Source: Polycladomyces zharkentensis (GTDB lineage: Bacteria; Bacillota; Bacilli; Thermoactinomycetales; JIR-001). Taken from it: a stretch of 64,000 nucleotides of DNA. The position numbers and the translations under genes were made by a program. Below are positions 33,486-46,856 of the stretch, in pieces. The DNA is taken from contig NZ_JAFHAP010000007.1 in NCBI RefSeq assembly GCF_016938855.1, positions 51,827 through 115,826 on the forward strand, read 5' to 3'. A model generated the notes under the pieces. That model saw nothing but the letters and a program-made list of their open reading frames with translations, did not search any database and was not told where the DNA came from. Each line of letters starts with the position of its first letter. The first letter of the stretch is position 1.

Positions 33486-33767
33486 ATGGGTCGCAGCCTG
33501 AAAAAAGGGCCCTTTGCGGATGAGCATCTGTTGAAAAAAGTGCGGGAGCTGAACGAAAAGAACGAGAAGCGCGTGATCAAAACCTGGTCCCGTCGTTCCA
33601 CCATTTTCCCGGAATTCGTCGGACACACGATCGCCGTGCACGACGGACGCAAACACGTGCCGGTGTACATCACGGAAGACATGGTGGGGCACAAACTGGG
33701 TGAGTTCGTGCCGACCCGCACCTTCCGCGGTCATGCGGGAGACGACAAGAAAACGAAGAAGCGGTAA
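33486..33767 (+). CDS. rpsS: 30S ribosomal protein S19
   Basis: A 93-residue head protein that forms a complex with S13. It starts [19 protein letters not shown] after GGGAGG and contains the [16 protein letters not shown] motif. Confidence 0.98.
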   Translation: MGRSLKKGPFADEHLLKKVRELNEKNEKRVIKTWSRRSTIFPEFVGHTIAVHDGRKHVPVYITEDMVGHKLGEFVPTRTFRGHAGDDKKTKKR

Positions 33768-33803
33768 GGAAGGCGCTAGGTCAGCGAGAGAGGAGGTCGT
33801 CAC

Positions 33804-34136
33804 ATGCAAGCGAAAGCCGTCGCTCGTTACGTACGGATTGCACCTCGCAAAGCGCGTTTGGTAATCGACTTGATCCGCGGCAAATCGGTGGAGGAAGCGT
33901 TGGCGATCCTGCGTTTCACCCCGCGCGCCGCTTCTCCGATCATTGAGAAAGTGCTCAAGTCCGCCATCGCGAACGCTGAGCACAATCACAACATGGACGT
34001 ACGGCGGTTGGTCGTGGAAAAAGCGTACGTGGACGAAGGGCCCACGATGAAACGGTACCGTCCGCGCGCGATGGGACGCGCCAGCCGGATCAACAAACGG
34101 ACCAGCCACATCACGGTCGTCGTATCTGAGAAATAA
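33804..34136 (+). CDS. rplV: 50S ribosomal protein L22
   Basis: A 110-residue tunnel protein. The [20 protein letters not shown] start and the extended loop [20 protein letters not shown] are diagnostic. AGAGGAGG precedes the ATG. Confidence 0.98.
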   Translation: MQAKAVARYVRIAPRKARLVIDLIRGKSVEEALAILRFTPRAASPIIEKVLKSAIANAEHNHNMDVRRLVVEKAYVDEGPTMKRYRPRAMGRASRINKRTSHITVVVSEK

Positions 34137-34150
34137 GGAGGGATGAAACG

Positions 34151-34810
34151 GTGGGTCAAAAGGTAAGCCCGGTAGGTTTGCGGGTTGGCATCATCCGTGA
34201 CTGGGAATCCAAATGGTTTGCCGGGAAAGATTATGCCGACCTGTTGCACGAGGATATCAAGATTCGGGAGTTCATTCGCAAACGGATGAAAGATGCTGCA
34301 ATCTCGAGCATCGAGATTGAGCGGGCAGCCAACCGCGTCAACATCACCATCCACACCGCGAAACCGGGGATGGTGATCGGGAAGGGCGGTTCGGAAGTCG
34401 AGGCATTGCGCCAAGCGCTGAACAAATTGACCGGAAAGAAAGTGCACATCAACATCAGCGAAATCAAAAATCCGGAACTGGACGCCTATTTGGTGGCGGA
34501 AAACATCGCGCAACAACTGGAGCGTCGTATTTCCTTCCGCCGTGCGATGAAACAGGCGATCCAACGTACCTTGCGCGCCGGAGCGAAAGGGATTCGCACT
34601 CAAGTGAGCGGTCGTCTGGGCGGTGCGGACATCGCGCGAACGGAAGGCTACAGCGAAGGTACGGTACCGCTTCACACCTTGCGTGCGGATATCGACTACG
34701 GTTTTGCCGAAGCGCACACGACCTACGGACGGATTGGCGTGAAAGTGTGGATTTATCGCGGTGAAGTGCTTCCCAAGAAGAAAAAAGGAGACGCGGAAGG
34801 GGGCGAATAA
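34151..34810 (+). CDS. rpsC: 30S ribosomal protein S3
   Basis: A 219-residue mRNA-entry protein with a KH domain ([14 protein letters not shown]) and the C-terminal [21 protein letters not shown] start after AAGGAGGG. Confidence 0.98.
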   Translation: MGQKVSPVGLRVGIIRDWESKWFAGKDYADLLHEDIKIREFIRKRMKDAAISSIEIERAANRVNITIHTAKPGMVIGKGGSEVEALRQALNKLTGKKVHINISEIKNPELDAYLVAENIAQQLERRISFRRAMKQAIQRTLRAGAKGIRTQVSGRLGGADIARTEGYSEGTVPLHTLRADIDYGFAEAHTTYGRIGVKVWIYRGEVLPKKKKGDAEGGE

Positions 34811-34813
34811 ACG

Positions 34814-35239
34814 ATGCTGATGCCGAAACGCACCAAGTACCGCAAAGAGCATCGCGGCCGGATGAAAGGCCGGGCCAAAGGCGGTACCGAAGTGGCATTT
34901 GGTGAATACGGTCTGCAAGCGTTGGAGCCGTCTTGGATCACCAACCGGCAAATCGAGGCAGCCCGTGTCGCCATGACCCGTTACATCAAACGGGGCGGAA
35001 AAGTCTGGATCAAAATCTTCCCGGACAAACCGGTAACCCAAAAACCGCTCGAGGTGCGGATGGGTAGCGGTAAAGGTTCGCCCGAAAAATGGGTGGCCGT
35101 CGTGAAACCGGGCAAGATCTTGTTCGAATTGGCAGGTGTGCCGGAAGAAGTCGCACGTGAAGCGATGCGGCTGGCTGCTCACAAACTGCCGATCAAAACG
35201 AAATTCGTAAAACGGAATGAAGCGGGTGGTAGCGAATGA
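34814..35239 (+). CDS. rplP: 50S ribosomal protein L16
   Basis: A 141-residue protein near the A-site tRNA, starting [19 protein letters not shown]. It lies three bases after rpsC and its end overlaps rpmC. Confidence 0.98.
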   Translation: MLMPKRTKYRKEHRGRMKGRAKGGTEVAFGEYGLQALEPSWITNRQIEAARVAMTRYIKRGGKVWIKIFPDKPVTQKPLEVRMGSGKGSPEKWVAVVKPGKILFELAGVPEEVAREAMRLAAHKLPIKTKFVKRNEAGGSE

Positions 35240-35448
35240 AAGCGAAAGAGCTGATGGACATGACCACCGCGGAAATCGAACAAAAACTGCGTGAGCTCAA
35301 GGAAGAACTGTTTAACCTCCGGTTCCAAAAAGCGACCGGGCAATTGGAAAACCCGGCCCGGATCCGTCAGGTTCGCAAGGACATCGCCCGCGCCAAAACC
35401 GTTTTGCGGGAGCGCGAACTGGGGATCGAAAGGAGGAAACAGGCATGA
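35236..35448 (+). CDS. rpmC: 50S ribosomal protein L29
   Basis: A 70-residue helical protein at the tunnel exit, starting [22 protein letters not shown] overlap with rplP before it and with rpsQ after it. Confidence 0.97.
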   Translation: MKAKELMDMTTAEIEQKLRELKEELFNLRFQKATGQLENPARIRQVRKDIARAKTVLRERELGIERRKQA

Positions 35449-35708
35449 CCGAGCGCAATCGTCGGAAAGTACGCATCGGCAAAGTGGTCAGCGATAAGAT
35501 GGACAAGACGATTGTCGTGGCGGTGGAGACCTACAAACGGGACCCGCTGTACGGCAAGCGCGTGAAATACACCAAAAAGTTCAAAGCCCATGACGAGCAA
35601 AACCAAGCCAAAGTGGGCGACATCGTGAAAATCATGGAAACGCGGCCGCTCTCCAAGGAGAAGCGTTGGCGTTTGGTTGAGATCGTCGAAGAAGCCGTGA
35701 TCATCTGA
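35445..35708 (+). CDS. rpsQ: 30S ribosomal protein S17
   Basis: An 87-residue OB-fold protein with [17 protein letters not shown]. The ATG overlaps the rpmC stop and AAAGGAGG lies inside rpmC. Confidence 0.97.
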   Translation: MTERNRRKVRIGKVVSDKMDKTIVVAVETYKRDPLYGKRVKYTKKFKAHDEQNQAKVGDIVKIMETRPLSKEKRWRLVEIVEEAVII

Positions 35709-35740
35709 CGCTCGGGAAGCGAAGGGAAGGAGGGAAACCG

Positions 35741-36109
35741 ATGATTCAACCGCAAAGCCGCCTGCGCGTAGCTGACAACTCCGGAGCCAAAGAACTGATG
35801 TGCATCAAAGTGCTGGGCGGATCGAAACGGAAATCCGCTGGGATCGGTGACATCATCGTAGCTTCCGTGAAACAGGCAACACCCGGTGGCGTTGTCAAGA
35901 AAGGGGACGTCGTGAAAGCTGTTGTGGTGCGTACGGTACGTCCGACTCGCCGCAGCGACGGTTCTTACATCCGTTTTGACGAAAACGCCGCCGTGGTCAT
36001 CAGGGAAGACAAAAGCCCGCGCGGTACCCGGATTTTCGGACCGGTGGCCCGGGAATTGCGCGAAAAAGACTTCATGAAAATCATCTCGCTGGCGCCGGAA
36101 GTACTCTGA
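35741..36109 (+). CDS. rplN: 50S ribosomal protein L14
   Basis: A 122-residue subunit-interface protein starting [28 protein letters not shown] precedes the ATG. First gene of the former spc operon. Confidence 0.98.
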   Translation: MIQPQSRLRVADNSGAKELMCIKVLGGSKRKSAGIGDIIVASVKQATPGGVVKKGDVVKAVVVRTVRPTRRSDGSYIRFDENAAVVIREDKSPRGTRIFGPVARELREKDFMKIISLAPEVL

Positions 36110-36154
36110 CGGCGTGGCGGAACCCAACCAACGCAACGTGAGGAGGTGCCGAGC

Positions 36155-36535
36155 ATGAGCGCCAAGCGCCCGAACAAATTGCACATCAAAGCGGGAGACA
36201 CCGTGATCGTGATGCGCGGGAAAGAAGCGCCGACGCGGGACAAAAACGGAAACAAAGTCTACACCAAAGGTCGGGTATTGAAAGTGTTTCCGAAAGAGCA
36301 ACGCGCGTTGGTGGAAGGGGTCAACATGGTGAAAAAACACAGCCGTCCGACCCCGAATAACCCGCAAGGCGGTATCATTGAAAAAGAAGCGCCGATTCAC
36401 ATTTCCAACCTGATGTTGGAAGACCCGAAAACGAAAGAACCGACCCGGATCGGATACAAGTTTGTGGAAGGCAAGGACGGCAAACTGAGAAAAGTGCGCT
36501 ATGCCAAAAAATCCGGCGAAATTATCGACAAATGA
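36155..36535 (+). CDS. rplX: 50S ribosomal protein L24
   Basis: A 126-residue KOW-domain assembly initiator. The ATG at 36155 follows GAGGAGGTG; the basic [19 protein letters not shown] region is the KOW motif. It is slightly longer than the ~103 residues common in Bacillus, with an extended C-terminal part rich in lysine. Confidence 0.96.
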   Translation: MSAKRPNKLHIKAGDTVIVMRGKEAPTRDKNGNKVYTKGRVLKVFPKEQRALVEGVNMVKKHSRPTPNNPQGGIIEKEAPIHISNLMLEDPKTKEPTRIGYKFVEGKDGKLRKVRYAKKSGEIIDK

Positions 36536-36565
36536 CGGACGGATTGAGGAAGGGAGGGACCTCTG

Positions 36566-37114
36566 TTGGCAACACCCAGGCTCAAACAGAAATATCGTGA
36601 AGAGATCACCCCGGCCCTGATGAAGAAGTTCAACTACTCCTCGCCGATGCAGGTGCCGAAAGTGGAAAAAGTGGTGATCAACATGGGTGTGGGTGAAGCG
36701 GTGCAAAATCCGAAAGTGCTGGACGGCGCCGTGGAAGACCTCACCTTGATTTCCGGTCAGAAACCGGTGATCACCCGGGCGAAAAAATCGATCGCAGGAT
36801 TCAAATTGCGGGAAGGGATGCCGATCGGTTGTAAAGTGACGTTGCGTGGCGATCGGATGTATTACTTCCTGGACAAATTGTTCAACGTGGCGCTGCCGCG
36901 CGTGCGCGACTTCCGGGGCGTTTCCCCGAAATCCTTCGACGGTCGAGGCAACTACACGCTCGGTTTGAAAGAGCAACTGATTTTCCCGGAAATCGACTAT
37001 GATAAAGTGGACAAAGTGCGTGGGATGGACGTGATTATCGTCACCACCGCCGAGACGGACGAAGAAGCCCGTGAATTGCTCGCACAATTGGGTATGCCCT
37101 TTCGCAAACAATAA
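36566..37114 (+). CDS. rplE: 50S ribosomal protein L5
   Basis: A 182-residue 5S rRNA-binding protein of the central protuberance. [19 protein letters not shown] is the N terminus; start codon TTG after GGGAGGG. Confidence 0.98.
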   Translation: MATPRLKQKYREEITPALMKKFNYSSPMQVPKVEKVVINMGVGEAVQNPKVLDGAVEDLTLISGQKPVITRAKKSIAGFKLREGMPIGCKVTLRGDRMYYFLDKLFNVALPRVRDFRGVSPKSFDGRGNYTLGLKEQLIFPEIDYDKVDKVRGMDVIIVTTAETDEEARELLAQLGMPFRKQ

Positions 37115-37149
37115 TGGGAACGTGACTATACGGTAAAGGGGGGGTTCCG

Positions 37150-37335
37150 TTGGCCAAGAAATCGATGATCGCCAAAGCGAAGCGCAAACCGAAATTCAAA
37201 GTGCGCGCCTACACCCGGTGTGAGCGGTGCGGACGGCCGCACGCCGTCATGCGCAAGTTCCGTCTCTGCCGGATTTGCTTCCGTGAATTGGCGTACAAAG
37301 GGCAGATTCCCGGCGTGAAAAAAGCCAGCTGGTAA
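37150..37335 (+). CDS. rpsZ: 30S ribosomal protein S14 type Z (zinc-binding)
   Basis: A 61-residue short S14 with two cysteine pairs, CERCGRPH and CRICF, that bind zinc. TTG start after a run of G. The zinc-free paralogue, if any, is elsewhere. Confidence 0.97.
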   Translation: MAKKSMIAKAKRKPKFKVRAYTRCERCGRPHAVMRKFRLCRICFRELAYKGQIPGVKKASW

Positions 37336-37359
37336 TGGAAGTGGAAGGAGGGAAAAAGC

Positions 37360-37758
37360 ATGGTGATGACAGACCCGATTGCTGACATGCTGACACGGAT
37401 CCGCAACGCGAACTTGGTTCGCCATGAAAGCTTGGAAGTGCCCGCTTCCAAAATCAAGCGCGAGATCTGCGAAATTCTGAAGCGCGAAGGGTTCATCCGC
37501 GACGCGGAATACATCGAGGACGGAAAACAAGGGATCATCCGGATCTTCCTGAAGTACGGCAAGAACAACGAACGCGTCATCACCGGGCTGAAGCGGATCA
37601 GCAAACCGGGCTTGCGCGTCTACGCGAAGCACAACGAAATTCCGCGGGTGTTGCGCGGTCTCGGCATTGCGATCTTGTCCACCTCGAAAGGGGTCATGAC
37701 GGACAAAGAAGCGCGTCAAGCCAAGGTGGGCGGCGAAGTTATCTGCTACGTGTGGTAA
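37360..37758 (+). CDS. rpsH: 30S ribosomal protein S8
   Basis: A 132-residue central-domain protein, starting [18 protein letters not shown] and ending with [18 protein letters not shown] upstream of the ATG. Confidence 0.98.
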   Translation: MVMTDPIADMLTRIRNANLVRHESLEVPASKIKREICEILKREGFIRDAEYIEDGKQGIIRIFLKYGKNNERVITGLKRISKPGLRVYAKHNEIPRVLRGLGIAILSTSKGVMTDKEARQAKVGGEVICYVW

Positions 37759-37789
37759 TATCGGCGGAAATGAATGGAGGTGAACACGC

Positions 37790-38326
37790 ATGTCGCGGAT
37801 CGGCAAGAAACCGATTGACATCCCCAACGGGGTAGAAGTGACGGTCAATGGAAGCCACGTGGTCGTGAAAGGACCCAAAGGCACATTGGAGCGGACGTTC
37901 CACCCCGATATGACAATCAAAGTGGAGGACAACCAACTGGTGGTGGAACGGCCGAGCGATGAGCGCCATCATCGCGCGTTGCACGGAACCACCCGCAGCC
38001 TTTTGGCCAACATGGTCGAAGGGGTGACGAACGGATTCAGCAAAACCCTGGAACTGGTCGGTGTCGGTTACCGCGCCCAGAAAAAAGGCAACACGGTCGT
38101 CATCAACGTCGGTTACTCCCACCCGGTTGAGGTGGAACAACGGGAAGGCATCGAGCTGGAAGTCCCGGCACAGAACCAAATCGTGGTCAAAGGGATCGAC
38201 AAACAACTCGTGGGTGCCGTGGCGGCCAACATTCGCGCCATTCGCGAACCCGAGCCGTATAAAGGCAAAGGGATCAAATACAGCGATGAACGGATTCGGC
38301 GCAAAGAGGGGAAAACCGGTAAGTAA
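37790..38326 (+). CDS. rplF: 50S ribosomal protein L6
   Basis: A 178-residue protein near the factor-binding site: [17 protein letters not shown] at the start and the conserved [16 protein letters not shown] near the end. TGGAGGTG precedes the ATG. Confidence 0.98.
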   Translation: MSRIGKKPIDIPNGVEVTVNGSHVVVKGPKGTLERTFHPDMTIKVEDNQLVVERPSDERHHRALHGTTRSLLANMVEGVTNGFSKTLELVGVGYRAQKKGNTVVINVGYSHPVEVEQREGIELEVPAQNQIVVKGIDKQLVGAVAANIRAIREPEPYKGKGIKYSDERIRRKEGKTGK

Positions 38327-38356
38327 TCTTAGGAACGTGAAGGGAGTGAATGCGGC

Positions 38357-38725
38357 GTGATCACCAAAGTGGACCGCAATCAAAAGCGGAAAAAGCGTCA
38401 TCTGCGTGTGCGGAAAAAAGTGTTCGGCACGGCTGAGCGTCCGCGTTTGAACGTGTTCCGCTCGTCCAAGAACATCTACGCGCAATTGATCGATGACGTG
38501 GCCGGTCACACGGTGGCTTCCGCTTCCACCTTGGATCCGGAATTCAAGGAACTCGGGATCTACGGCGGCAATGTAGAAGCCGCCCGCAAAGTCGGCGAAC
38601 TGATCGCAAAACGGGCGATTGAAAAAGGATACAAGAAAGTGGTCTTCGACCGCGCGGGTTACCTCTATCACGGACGGGTGAAAGCCCTGGCCGAAGGTGC
38701 CCGGGAAGGAGGGCTCGAGTTTTGA
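38357..38725 (+). CDS. rplR: 50S ribosomal protein L18
   Basis: A 122-residue 5S rRNA-binding protein containing [18 protein letters not shown] and [23 protein letters not shown] start. It ends 17 bases before the rpsE start used here. Confidence 0.98.
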   Translation: MITKVDRNQKRKKRHLRVRKKVFGTAERPRLNVFRSSKNIYAQLIDDVAGHTVASASTLDPEFKELGIYGGNVEAARKVGELIAKRAIEKGYKKVVFDRAGYLYHGRVKALAEGAREGGLEF

Positions 38726-38742
38726 GCAAAGGAGGGAAACCG

Positions 38743-39240
38743 ATGAAAAACGAACCGGCTGCGACCGAACTGATTGAAAAAGTGGTCAGCATCAACCGGG
38801 TGGCCAAAGTGGTGAAAGGGGGTCGCCGGTTCAGCTTCAGCGCACTGGTCGTTGTCGGTGACGGCAAAGGTATGGTCGGCGCCGGAATCGGCAAGGCTGC
38901 TGAAGTGCCGGAAGCGATCCGGAAGGGGATCGAAGACGCGAAGAAGAATATGATCCGTGTCCCGCTGATGGGAACCACGATTCCGCATGAAATCACCGGT
39001 AAGTTCGGTGCCGGCCGCGTCCTGTTGATGCCGGCCTCCGAAGGTACGGGTGTGATCGCCGGCGGTCCGGTGCGTGACGTGTTGACCGTGGCCGGTGTAG
39101 GCGACATCCTGACGAAATCGATCGGCTCCAACAACCCGATCAACATGGTGCGGGCGACGTTGGAAGGCCTTAAAGGATTGAAACGGCCGGAGGACGTGGC
39201 GCGCCTGCGCGGAAAAACCGTCGAGGAACTGTTAGGATAA
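38743..39240 (+). CDS. rpsE: 30S ribosomal protein S5
   Basis: A 165-residue accuracy protein with [19 protein letters not shown]. The ATG at 38743 has AAGGAGGG upstream; a TTG at 38722 in the same frame overlaps rplR and would add seven residues that homologues lack. Confidence 0.97.
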   Translation: MKNEPAATELIEKVVSINRVAKVVKGGRRFSFSALVVVGDGKGMVGAGIGKAAEVPEAIRKGIEDAKKNMIRVPLMGTTIPHEITGKFGAGRVLLMPASEGTGVIAGGPVRDVLTVAGVGDILTKSIGSNNPINMVRATLEGLKGLKRPEDVARLRGKTVEELLG

Positions 39241-39252
39241 GGAGGGATGACC

Positions 39253-39441
39253 GTGGCAAAGAAACTGGCTATCACCCTCAAACGGAGTATGATCGGCCGT
39301 CCGGAAAAGCACCGGGTCACCCTTCGCACGTTGGGTCTTCGCAAACGGGAACAAACCGTGATTCACAGTGACAATCCGGCCATTCGCGGGATGGTCAATC
39401 AAGTCAAGCACCTGGTGGAAGTAAAGGAAATCGACGAGTAA
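39253..39441 (+). CDS. rpmD: 50S ribosomal protein L30
   Basis: A 62-residue protein with [22 protein letters not shown] at 39253 (AKKLAITL start) has GGAGGG at good spacing; the ATG at 39247 touches that site. Confidence 0.96.
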   Translation: MAKKLAITLKRSMIGRPEKHRVTLRTLGLRKREQTVIHSDNPAIRGMVNQVKHLVEVKEIDE

Positions 39442-39475
39442 TCGACGAGCACACGACGAAGAGGAGGTGCGAGTG

Positions 39476-39916
39476 ATGAAGCTCCATGAGCTGCAACCTG
39501 CTCCGGGTTCCCGGAGACCGAAAAAGCGGGTGGGCCGCGGAATTGCCGCCGGACAGGGCAAAACGGCGGGCCGGGGCACCAAAGGTCAAAAAGCGCGTTC
39601 GGGCGGTGGTGTTCGTCCGGGATTTGAGGGGGGACAAAACCCCATTTACCGTCGTTTGCCGAAACGCGGATTTACCAACCCGAACCGGAAAGAGTACGCG
39701 GTGGTCAACCTCAGCACGTTGAATCGTTTTGAGGAAGGCACGGTTGTCACGCCGGAGTTGCTGATGGAAACCGGTATCGTGAAGAAATTGCATGACGGCT
39801 TGAAAGTGCTGGGCGACGGTGAGCTGAAAGTGAAGCTGACGGTGAAGGCCCACAAATTCTCCCGCACTGCCGTGGAGAAAATCGAAGCCGCCGGTGGAGC
39901 GACGGAGGTGCTCTGA
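39476..39916 (+). CDS. rplO: 50S ribosomal protein L15
   Basis: A 146-residue protein with the glycine-rich start [23 protein letters not shown] after GAGGAGGTG. The stop codon overlaps the secY ATG. Confidence 0.98.
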   Translation: MKLHELQPAPGSRRPKKRVGRGIAAGQGKTAGRGTKGQKARSGGGVRPGFEGGQNPIYRRLPKRGFTNPNRKEYAVVNLSTLNRFEEGTVVTPELLMETGIVKKLHDGLKVLGDGELKVKLTVKAHKFSRTAVEKIEAAGGATEVL

Positions 39917-41220
39917 TGTTTCAGACCCTGGGCAACATTTTCAGAGTGGAAGATCTGCGCCGTCGTATCTTATTTACCTTGTTGATGCTGGTCGTTTTCC
40001 GGATCGGCAGCTTCATCCCGGTCCCCAACACCAATCCTGAGGCGCTGCGAGCGTTGGAGCAACACGGTGCGTTCAACTTGCTGAACACCTTTTCCGGTGG
40101 TGCGTTGAGTCAATTCTCCATCTTTGCGATGGGCATCATGCCGTACATCACGGCGTCGATCATCGTTCAGCTGTTGACCATGGACGTGATTCCGAAGTTT
40201 GCGCAGTGGGCCAAGGAAGGAGAAGTGGGTCGGCGCAAACTGGCGCAAGTCACCCGGTATCTCACCATCGTACTGGCCGTGATCCAGTCCATCGGATTGG
40301 CGATCGGGTTTGACCGCGCCGGTACGGCCATGTTGGGTGTTGAGTTCATCCCCGACAAGAGCTTTGCCTCCTATGCGCTGATCTCACTGACGCTTACCGC
40401 GGGTACGGCATTTTTGATGTGGCTGGGTGAGCAGATCACGGACAAGGGAATCGGCAACGGCATATCCATCCTGATCTTTGCCGGTATTGTGGCGGGTATT
40501 CCCAGCGCAATCGTGCAGATCTACAACCACCAATTCGCCAATGTCGGTGATCAGATCTTCCTTGCGATCGTCAAGATGGTCATCATCGTGGCCGTGTTGG
40601 TGCTGATCGTTGCCGGTGTGATCTTCATTCAACAAGGTGTGCGTAAGATACCGGTACAATACGCAAAACGGGTAGTGGGCCGGAAGATGTTCGGGGGTCA
40701 ATCCACCCACATTCCGATGCGGGTCAACGCGGCAGGCGTGATTCCGGTGATCTTCGCCCTGTCGTTGTTGATGTTTCCGACCACCATCGCTCAGTTCTGG
40801 CCGACCAATCCGGTGGCGGTATGGATCAGAACCAATCTGATGTACACCGCACCGTTGGGGATGACTCTGTATGTGCTGTTGATCATCGGGTTCACCTATT
40901 TCTACACGTTCGTGCAGATCAATCCGGTGCAGTTGGCGGACCAGATGAAAAAGAACGGCGGCTATATCCCAGGGATCCGACCAGGCAAAAACACATCCGT
41001 CTATCTGACCAGGGTCATGAATCGCCTCACCTTGGCCGGGGCACTGTTCCTGGCTGCGGTTTCGATTCTGCCTGTCTTCTTCACATCCGTGGCCAATTTG
41101 CCTACGTCGGTGCAGATTGGTGGGACATCGCTCCTGATCGTGATCGGTGTCGCACTGGAAACGATGAAAACGATCGAGAGTCAGTTGATCAAACGGCATT
41201 ACAAAGGATTCATCAAATAG
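39916..41220 (+). CDS. secY: Preprotein translocase subunit SecY
   Basis: A 434-residue protein with about ten membrane helices forming the Sec channel. LFTLLMLVVFRIGSFIPVP (helix 1) and GIGNGISILIFAGIVAGIP are family landmarks; the cytoplasmic loop YIPGIRPGKNT is present. Translationally coupled to rplO by an ATGA-type overlap. Confidence 0.98.
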   Translation: MFQTLGNIFRVEDLRRRILFTLLMLVVFRIGSFIPVPNTNPEALRALEQHGAFNLLNTFSGGALSQFSIFAMGIMPYITASIIVQLLTMDVIPKFAQWAKEGEVGRRKLAQVTRYLTIVLAVIQSIGLAIGFDRAGTAMLGVEFIPDKSFASYALISLTLTAGTAFLMWLGEQITDKGIGNGISILIFAGIVAGIPSAIVQIYNHQFANVGDQIFLAIVKMVIIVAVLVLIVAGVIFIQQGVRKIPVQYAKRVVGRKMFGGQSTHIPMRVNAAGVIPVIFALSLLMFPTTIAQFWPTNPVAVWIRTNLMYTAPLGMTLYVLLIIGFTYFYTFVQINPVQLADQMKKNGGYIPGIRPGKNTSVYLTRVMNRLTLAGALFLAAVSILPVFFTSVANLPTSVQIGGTSLLIVIGVALETMKTIESQLIKRHYKGFIK

Positions 41221-41289
41221 CACAGGTACCCCGGGCCTGATCGGAACCGGGGACCGTAGTGCACCTAGTGAAAGGCCGAACAAATGTGA

Positions 41290-42748
<1,459 letters not shown>

Positions 42749-42752
<4 letters not shown>

Positions 42753-43072
42753 AGGGTGATGTGGACGTGACTGATGCCGAAAGTCGACCACGTCTTGGCC
42801 AGATCGTCCGCGTGCTGCGCGGTCGGGAGGCGGGGACGTATGCGATCATCGTCGGAGTGGAAGAACCGCGTTTTGTCTTGTTGGCAGACGGAGACAAAAG
42901 AAAATTCGACCGCCCGAAGAAAAAGAATATCAGGCATATCCAGCCGACCCATCACATCGCACATGAAGTGGCGGATGCGTTGGCTGAGACCGGTCGCGTC
43001 ACGAACGCGAAGTTACGGTACGCCCTGAACCAATACCTGCTTCACCACGGTGAGGAGCAGAAAGGAGAGTGA
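42749..43072 (+). CDS. KOW domain RNA-binding protein (YlmH/L14e-like small protein)
   Basis: A 107-residue protein with a KOW-like segment ([20 protein letters not shown]) found between map and infA in many Bacillales, where it is annotated as KOW domain-containing or L14e-like. Exact function is unknown; the position suggests a ribosome role. GTG at 42749 overlaps the map stop; GTG codons at 42761 and 42767 are equally possible starts. Confidence 0.8.
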
Positions 43073-43077
43073 GGTCA

Positions 43078-43523
<446 letters not shown>

Positions 43524-43540
43524 GACTGGAGGTGTGACAC

Positions 43541-43909
43541 ATGGCACGGATTGCAGGGGTAGACCTGCCGCGCGAGAAACGGATCGAAATCGCCCTGACC
43601 TACATCTACGGCATTGGACGCTCTACGGCGAAAAAAATTCTGGCGGAAACCGGCATCAACCCGGACACCCGGACGCGTGACCTCACCGAAGACGAAGTGT
43701 CCAAACTGCGGAGCTACATCGACAAAAACCTGATCGTGGAGGGGGACCTCCGCCGCGAAGTCGCGCTCAACATCAAACGCTTGATTGAGATCGGTTGTTA
43801 TCGCGGAATCCGTCACCGCCGCGGATTGCCGGTGCGCGGTCAACGGACGAAAACCAACGCCCGGACTCGGAAAGGTCCGCGCCGGACGGTTGCGAACAAG
43901 AAGAAATAA
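43541..43909 (+). CDS. rpsM: 30S ribosomal protein S13
   Basis: A 122-residue head protein starting [19 protein letters not shown] and containing [28 protein letters not shown] precedes the ATG. Confidence 0.98.
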   Translation: MARIAGVDLPREKRIEIALTYIYGIGRSTAKKILAETGINPDTRTRDLTEDEVSKLRSYIDKNLIVEGDLRREVALNIKRLIEIGCYRGIRHRRGLPVRGQRTKTNARTRKGPRRTVANKKK

Positions 43910-43926
43910 TGTAAGGAGGGAATACC

Positions 43927-44325
43927 ATGGCCAAGCGGAAAACCACCACTCAGCGCGTGAAACGTCGTGTGCGTAAAAACATTGAATCCGGTGTGGCGCA
44001 CATCCGTTCGACGTTCAACAACACGATCATTACCATCACCGATCCGCGCGGCAACGCAGTGGCTTGGGCGAGCGCCGGTACGATGGGCTTCAAAGGCTCG
44101 CGCAAAAGCACCCCGTTTGCGGCGCAGATGGCTGCCGAATCAGCCGCGAAACAAGCGATGGAACAAGGGATGCGTACAGTGGAAGTATTGGTGAAAGGTC
44201 CGGGTGCGGGTCGGGAAGCGGCGATCCGTTCCTTGCAGGCGGCCGGATTGGAAGTCAGCCTGATCAAAGACGTGACGCCGATTCCGCACAACGGATGCCG
44301 TCCGCCGAAACGTCGTCGTGTCTGA
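43927..44325 (+). CDS. rpsK: 30S ribosomal protein S11
   Basis: A 132-residue platform protein with [19 protein letters not shown] and the C-terminal [22 protein letters not shown] precedes the ATG. Confidence 0.98.
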   Translation: MAKRKTTTQRVKRRVRKNIESGVAHIRSTFNNTIITITDPRGNAVAWASAGTMGFKGSRKSTPFAAQMAAESAAKQAMEQGMRTVEVLVKGPGAGREAAIRSLQAAGLEVSLIKDVTPIPHNGCRPPKRRRV

Positions 44326-44499
44326 GCGGATAGAAACCTTCCAGTCTCTGATTTGGTTTACCTTGCCAAAAATGTGTGTATACTGGATAGGACGGGAGGT
44401 AGTCTCTTGCCCTCCGGCGAATGAAAGAGGGTGAGAGAATTTGCCTACAGGTGCGATCTCACCCGGAACGTGACGTTCTGAAGGAGGGTTTCTAACCGT

Positions 44500-45444
44500 A
44501 TGATTGAAATCGAAAAACCGAAAATCGAAGCCGTGGAAATGAGTGAAGATAACCGGTACGGCAAGTTTGTGGTGGAGCCCCTCGAACGGGGGTACGGCAC
44601 CACGTTGGGTAACTCCCTCCGCCGCATTTTGCTGTCCTCCCTTCCGGGTGCGGCAGTCACCTCCATCCAGATCGACGGAGTCTTGCATGAGTTCTCTACC
44701 ATTCCGGGTGTTGTCGAAGATACTACGGAGATCATTCTGAACCTGAAAAAGCTGGCATTGAAGATCCATTCGGACGAAGAAAAAGTGCTGGAGATCGATG
44801 TGGAAGGCGGCGGAGAAGTCAAAGCGGGCGACATTCGAGCTGACAGCGATGTCGAGGTGTTGAACCCGGATTTGCACATCGCCACGCTGGCCGATGACGG
44901 TCATTTGCGAATCCGGATGACTGCCAACCGTGGACGTGGATATGTTCCGGCGGACCGGAACAAAAAAGAAGATCAACCGATCGGTGTGATTCCGATCGAT
45001 TCGATTTACACCCCGATCGAGCGGGTGAATTACAAAGTGGAGAATACGCGCGTGGGCCAAGTGACCAACTACGACAAGCTGACGCTGGAAGTGTGGACCA
45101 ACGGCAGCTTGCGTCCGGATGAAGCGGTCAGCCTGGGCGCCAAGATTCTCACTGAACATCTGATGCTGTTCGTCGGCCTGACGGATGAAGCCAAAGAAGC
45201 CGAGATCATGGTAGAGAAAGAAGAAGACAAAAAAGAAAAAGTCATGGAAATGACCATCGAAGAGCTGGATCTGTCCGTCCGGTCTTACAACTGTCTGAAG
45301 CGGGCCGGCATCAACACCGTGCAAGAGCTGACGCAAAAAACGGAAGAAGACATGATGAAAGTACGGAACCTGGGGCGCAAGTCCCTGGAGGAAGTGCAGG
45401 AGAAACTGGCCGAACTGGGTCTCTCCTTGCGCAAAGAAGAGTAA
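44500..45444 (+). CDS. rpoA: DNA-directed RNA polymerase subunit alpha
   Basis: A 314-residue subunit: N-terminal dimerisation domain ([20 protein letters not shown]) and a C-terminal helix-hairpin-helix domain that contacts UP elements and activators ([15 protein letters not shown]). A 174-base gap after rpsK may hold a weak promoter (TATACT near 44378). GAAGGAGGG is the binding site. Confidence 0.98.
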   Translation: MIEIEKPKIEAVEMSEDNRYGKFVVEPLERGYGTTLGNSLRRILLSSLPGAAVTSIQIDGVLHEFSTIPGVVEDTTEIILNLKKLALKIHSDEEKVLEIDVEGGGEVKAGDIRADSDVEVLNPDLHIATLADDGHLRIRMTANRGRGYVPADRNKKEDQPIGVIPIDSIYTPIERVNYKVENTRVGQVTNYDKLTLEVWTNGSLRPDEAVSLGAKILTEHLMLFVGLTDEAKEAEIMVEKEEDKKEKVMEMTIEELDLSVRSYNCLKRAGINTVQELTQKTEEDMMKVRNLGRKSLEEVQEKLAELGLSLRKEE

Positions 45445-45477
45445 CCGACAACTTGGATCAAGGGGGAGGGATAACCC

Positions 45478-45867
45478 ATGGCATACGCGAAACTGGGTCG
45501 TAATTCCGCGGCTCGTAAAGCGTTGTTCCGCGACCTCGTCACCGACCTGATCATCAATGAACGGATTGAAACCAGCGAAGCGAAAGCCAAAGAAGTGCGC
45601 TCCATCGTCGAAAAAATGATCACCCTGGCCAAACGCGGCGACTTGCACGCCCGTCGTCAAGCGGCGGCTTTCGTTCGCAAGCATCGTTCCCACACGGTGA
45701 AAGACGGGGCGGAAGTGACGCACGAAAAAGTGGACGCGGTGAAAAAGCTCTTTGACGAAATCGCGCCCCGTTATGCGGAACGACAAGGCGGATACACCCG
45801 TATCATCAAGATCGGACCGCGCCGCGGCGACGCCGCTCCGATGGTCTATCTGGAACTCGTCAAGTAA
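45478..45867 (+). CDS. rplQ: 50S ribosomal protein L17
   Basis: A 129-residue protein starting [20 protein letters not shown]. Last ribosomal gene of the superoperon; followed after about 95 bases by the ECF transporter genes. Confidence 0.98.
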   Translation: MAYAKLGRNSAARKALFRDLVTDLIINERIETSEAKAKEVRSIVEKMITLAKRGDLHARRQAAAFVRKHRSHTVKDGAEVTHEKVDAVKKLFDEIAPRYAERQGGYTRIIKIGPRRGDAAPMVYLELVK

Positions 45868-45962
45868 TCTGGAACCAGCTCGTTGTTTTTGGATGAAAGG
45901 GAGAGGGCAGGATCGCTTTGGTCCTGAAATCTGCCCTTTTTTCTTTATGGAGGCATGGTGGC

Positions 45963-46856
45963 ATGCGGCCCTTTATCGAGATGGAAGATGTGGGCTTCTA
46001 CTATGAACCGGACCCGCCACCGAAAGACCGGTGGGTATTGAAAGAGGTGCGGCTTACCGTCGCCAAAGGGGAATACGTGGCGATTATGGGTCCCAACGGT
46101 TCGGGTAAATCGACCCTGGCCCGTCTGATGAACGGCTTGCTTCTGCCCAAGGAAGGCAGAGTGCAGGTCGACGGGTACAGCACCGATGACGAAATGCACC
46201 TTTGGCGAATACGGCAGAGAGTGGGTATGGTCTTTCAAAACCCGGACAACCAGTTGGTGGCCACCACGGTGCGGGACGAGATCGCCTTCGGGATGGAAAA
46301 CCTCGGCGTTCCGCGTGAGGAGATGGTGCGCCGCATACCCGAAGTGTTGGCGCAAGTGGGCTTGGAAGGTATGGAGGAGTGGCCCCCGCACCTATTGTCC
46401 GGGGGCCAAAAGCAACGCCTTGCCATCGCTGCCGTACTGGCGATGCGACCAGAGGCTATTGTGTTGGATGAAGCGACGGCAATGCTGGATCCCGCAGGGC
46501 GGCAGAGTGTATTGGATATTTTGCATCGGATGCATCGGGAAGGAATGACCATCATCCACATTACACACTCAGCGAAAGAGGCGGCGCACGCCAAACGCCT
46601 GCTGATCATGGCGGACGGAGAAGTGAAGATGGACGGCACACCGGAAGAAGTGTTCCAAGATATTGACCGGTTGTCGGCGTGGGGACTCGAAGTTCCGCTG
46701 ATGGCGGCATTACACCATCGGTTGACTCGGTTCGGGTTTGATTTGCCCGTATCGTGGACGGAGACGGAGAAATGGGTGGAAGCGGTATGCAGATCGATCT
46801 CAGGGGAGTCAGTTTCACTTACGGACGGGGAACACAGCAGGAAAAACAAGCCTTGA
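45963..46856 (+). CDS. ecfA1: ECF transporter ATPase A1
   Basis: A 297-residue ABC ATPase: Walker A GPNGSGKSTLARLMNG, Q-loop QNPDNQLVA, signature LSGGQKQRLAIAAVL, Walker B IVLDEATAMLDP. With EcfA2 and EcfT it powers several vitamin-specific S components. The ATG at 45963 gives the usual N terminus; it overlaps ecfA2 by 70 bases. Confidence 0.94.
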   Translation: MRPFIEMEDVGFYYEPDPPPKDRWVLKEVRLTVAKGEYVAIMGPNGSGKSTLARLMNGLLLPKEGRVQVDGYSTDDEMHLWRIRQRVGMVFQNPDNQLVATTVRDEIAFGMENLGVPREEMVRRIPEVLAQVGLEGMEEWPPHLLSGGQKQRLAIAAVLAMRPEAIVLDEATAMLDPAGRQSVLDILHRMHREGMTIIHITHSAKEAAHAKRLLIMADGEVKMDGTPEEVFQDIDRLSAWGLEVPLMAALHHRLTRFGFDLPVSWTETEKWVEAVCRSISGESVSLTDGEHSRKNKP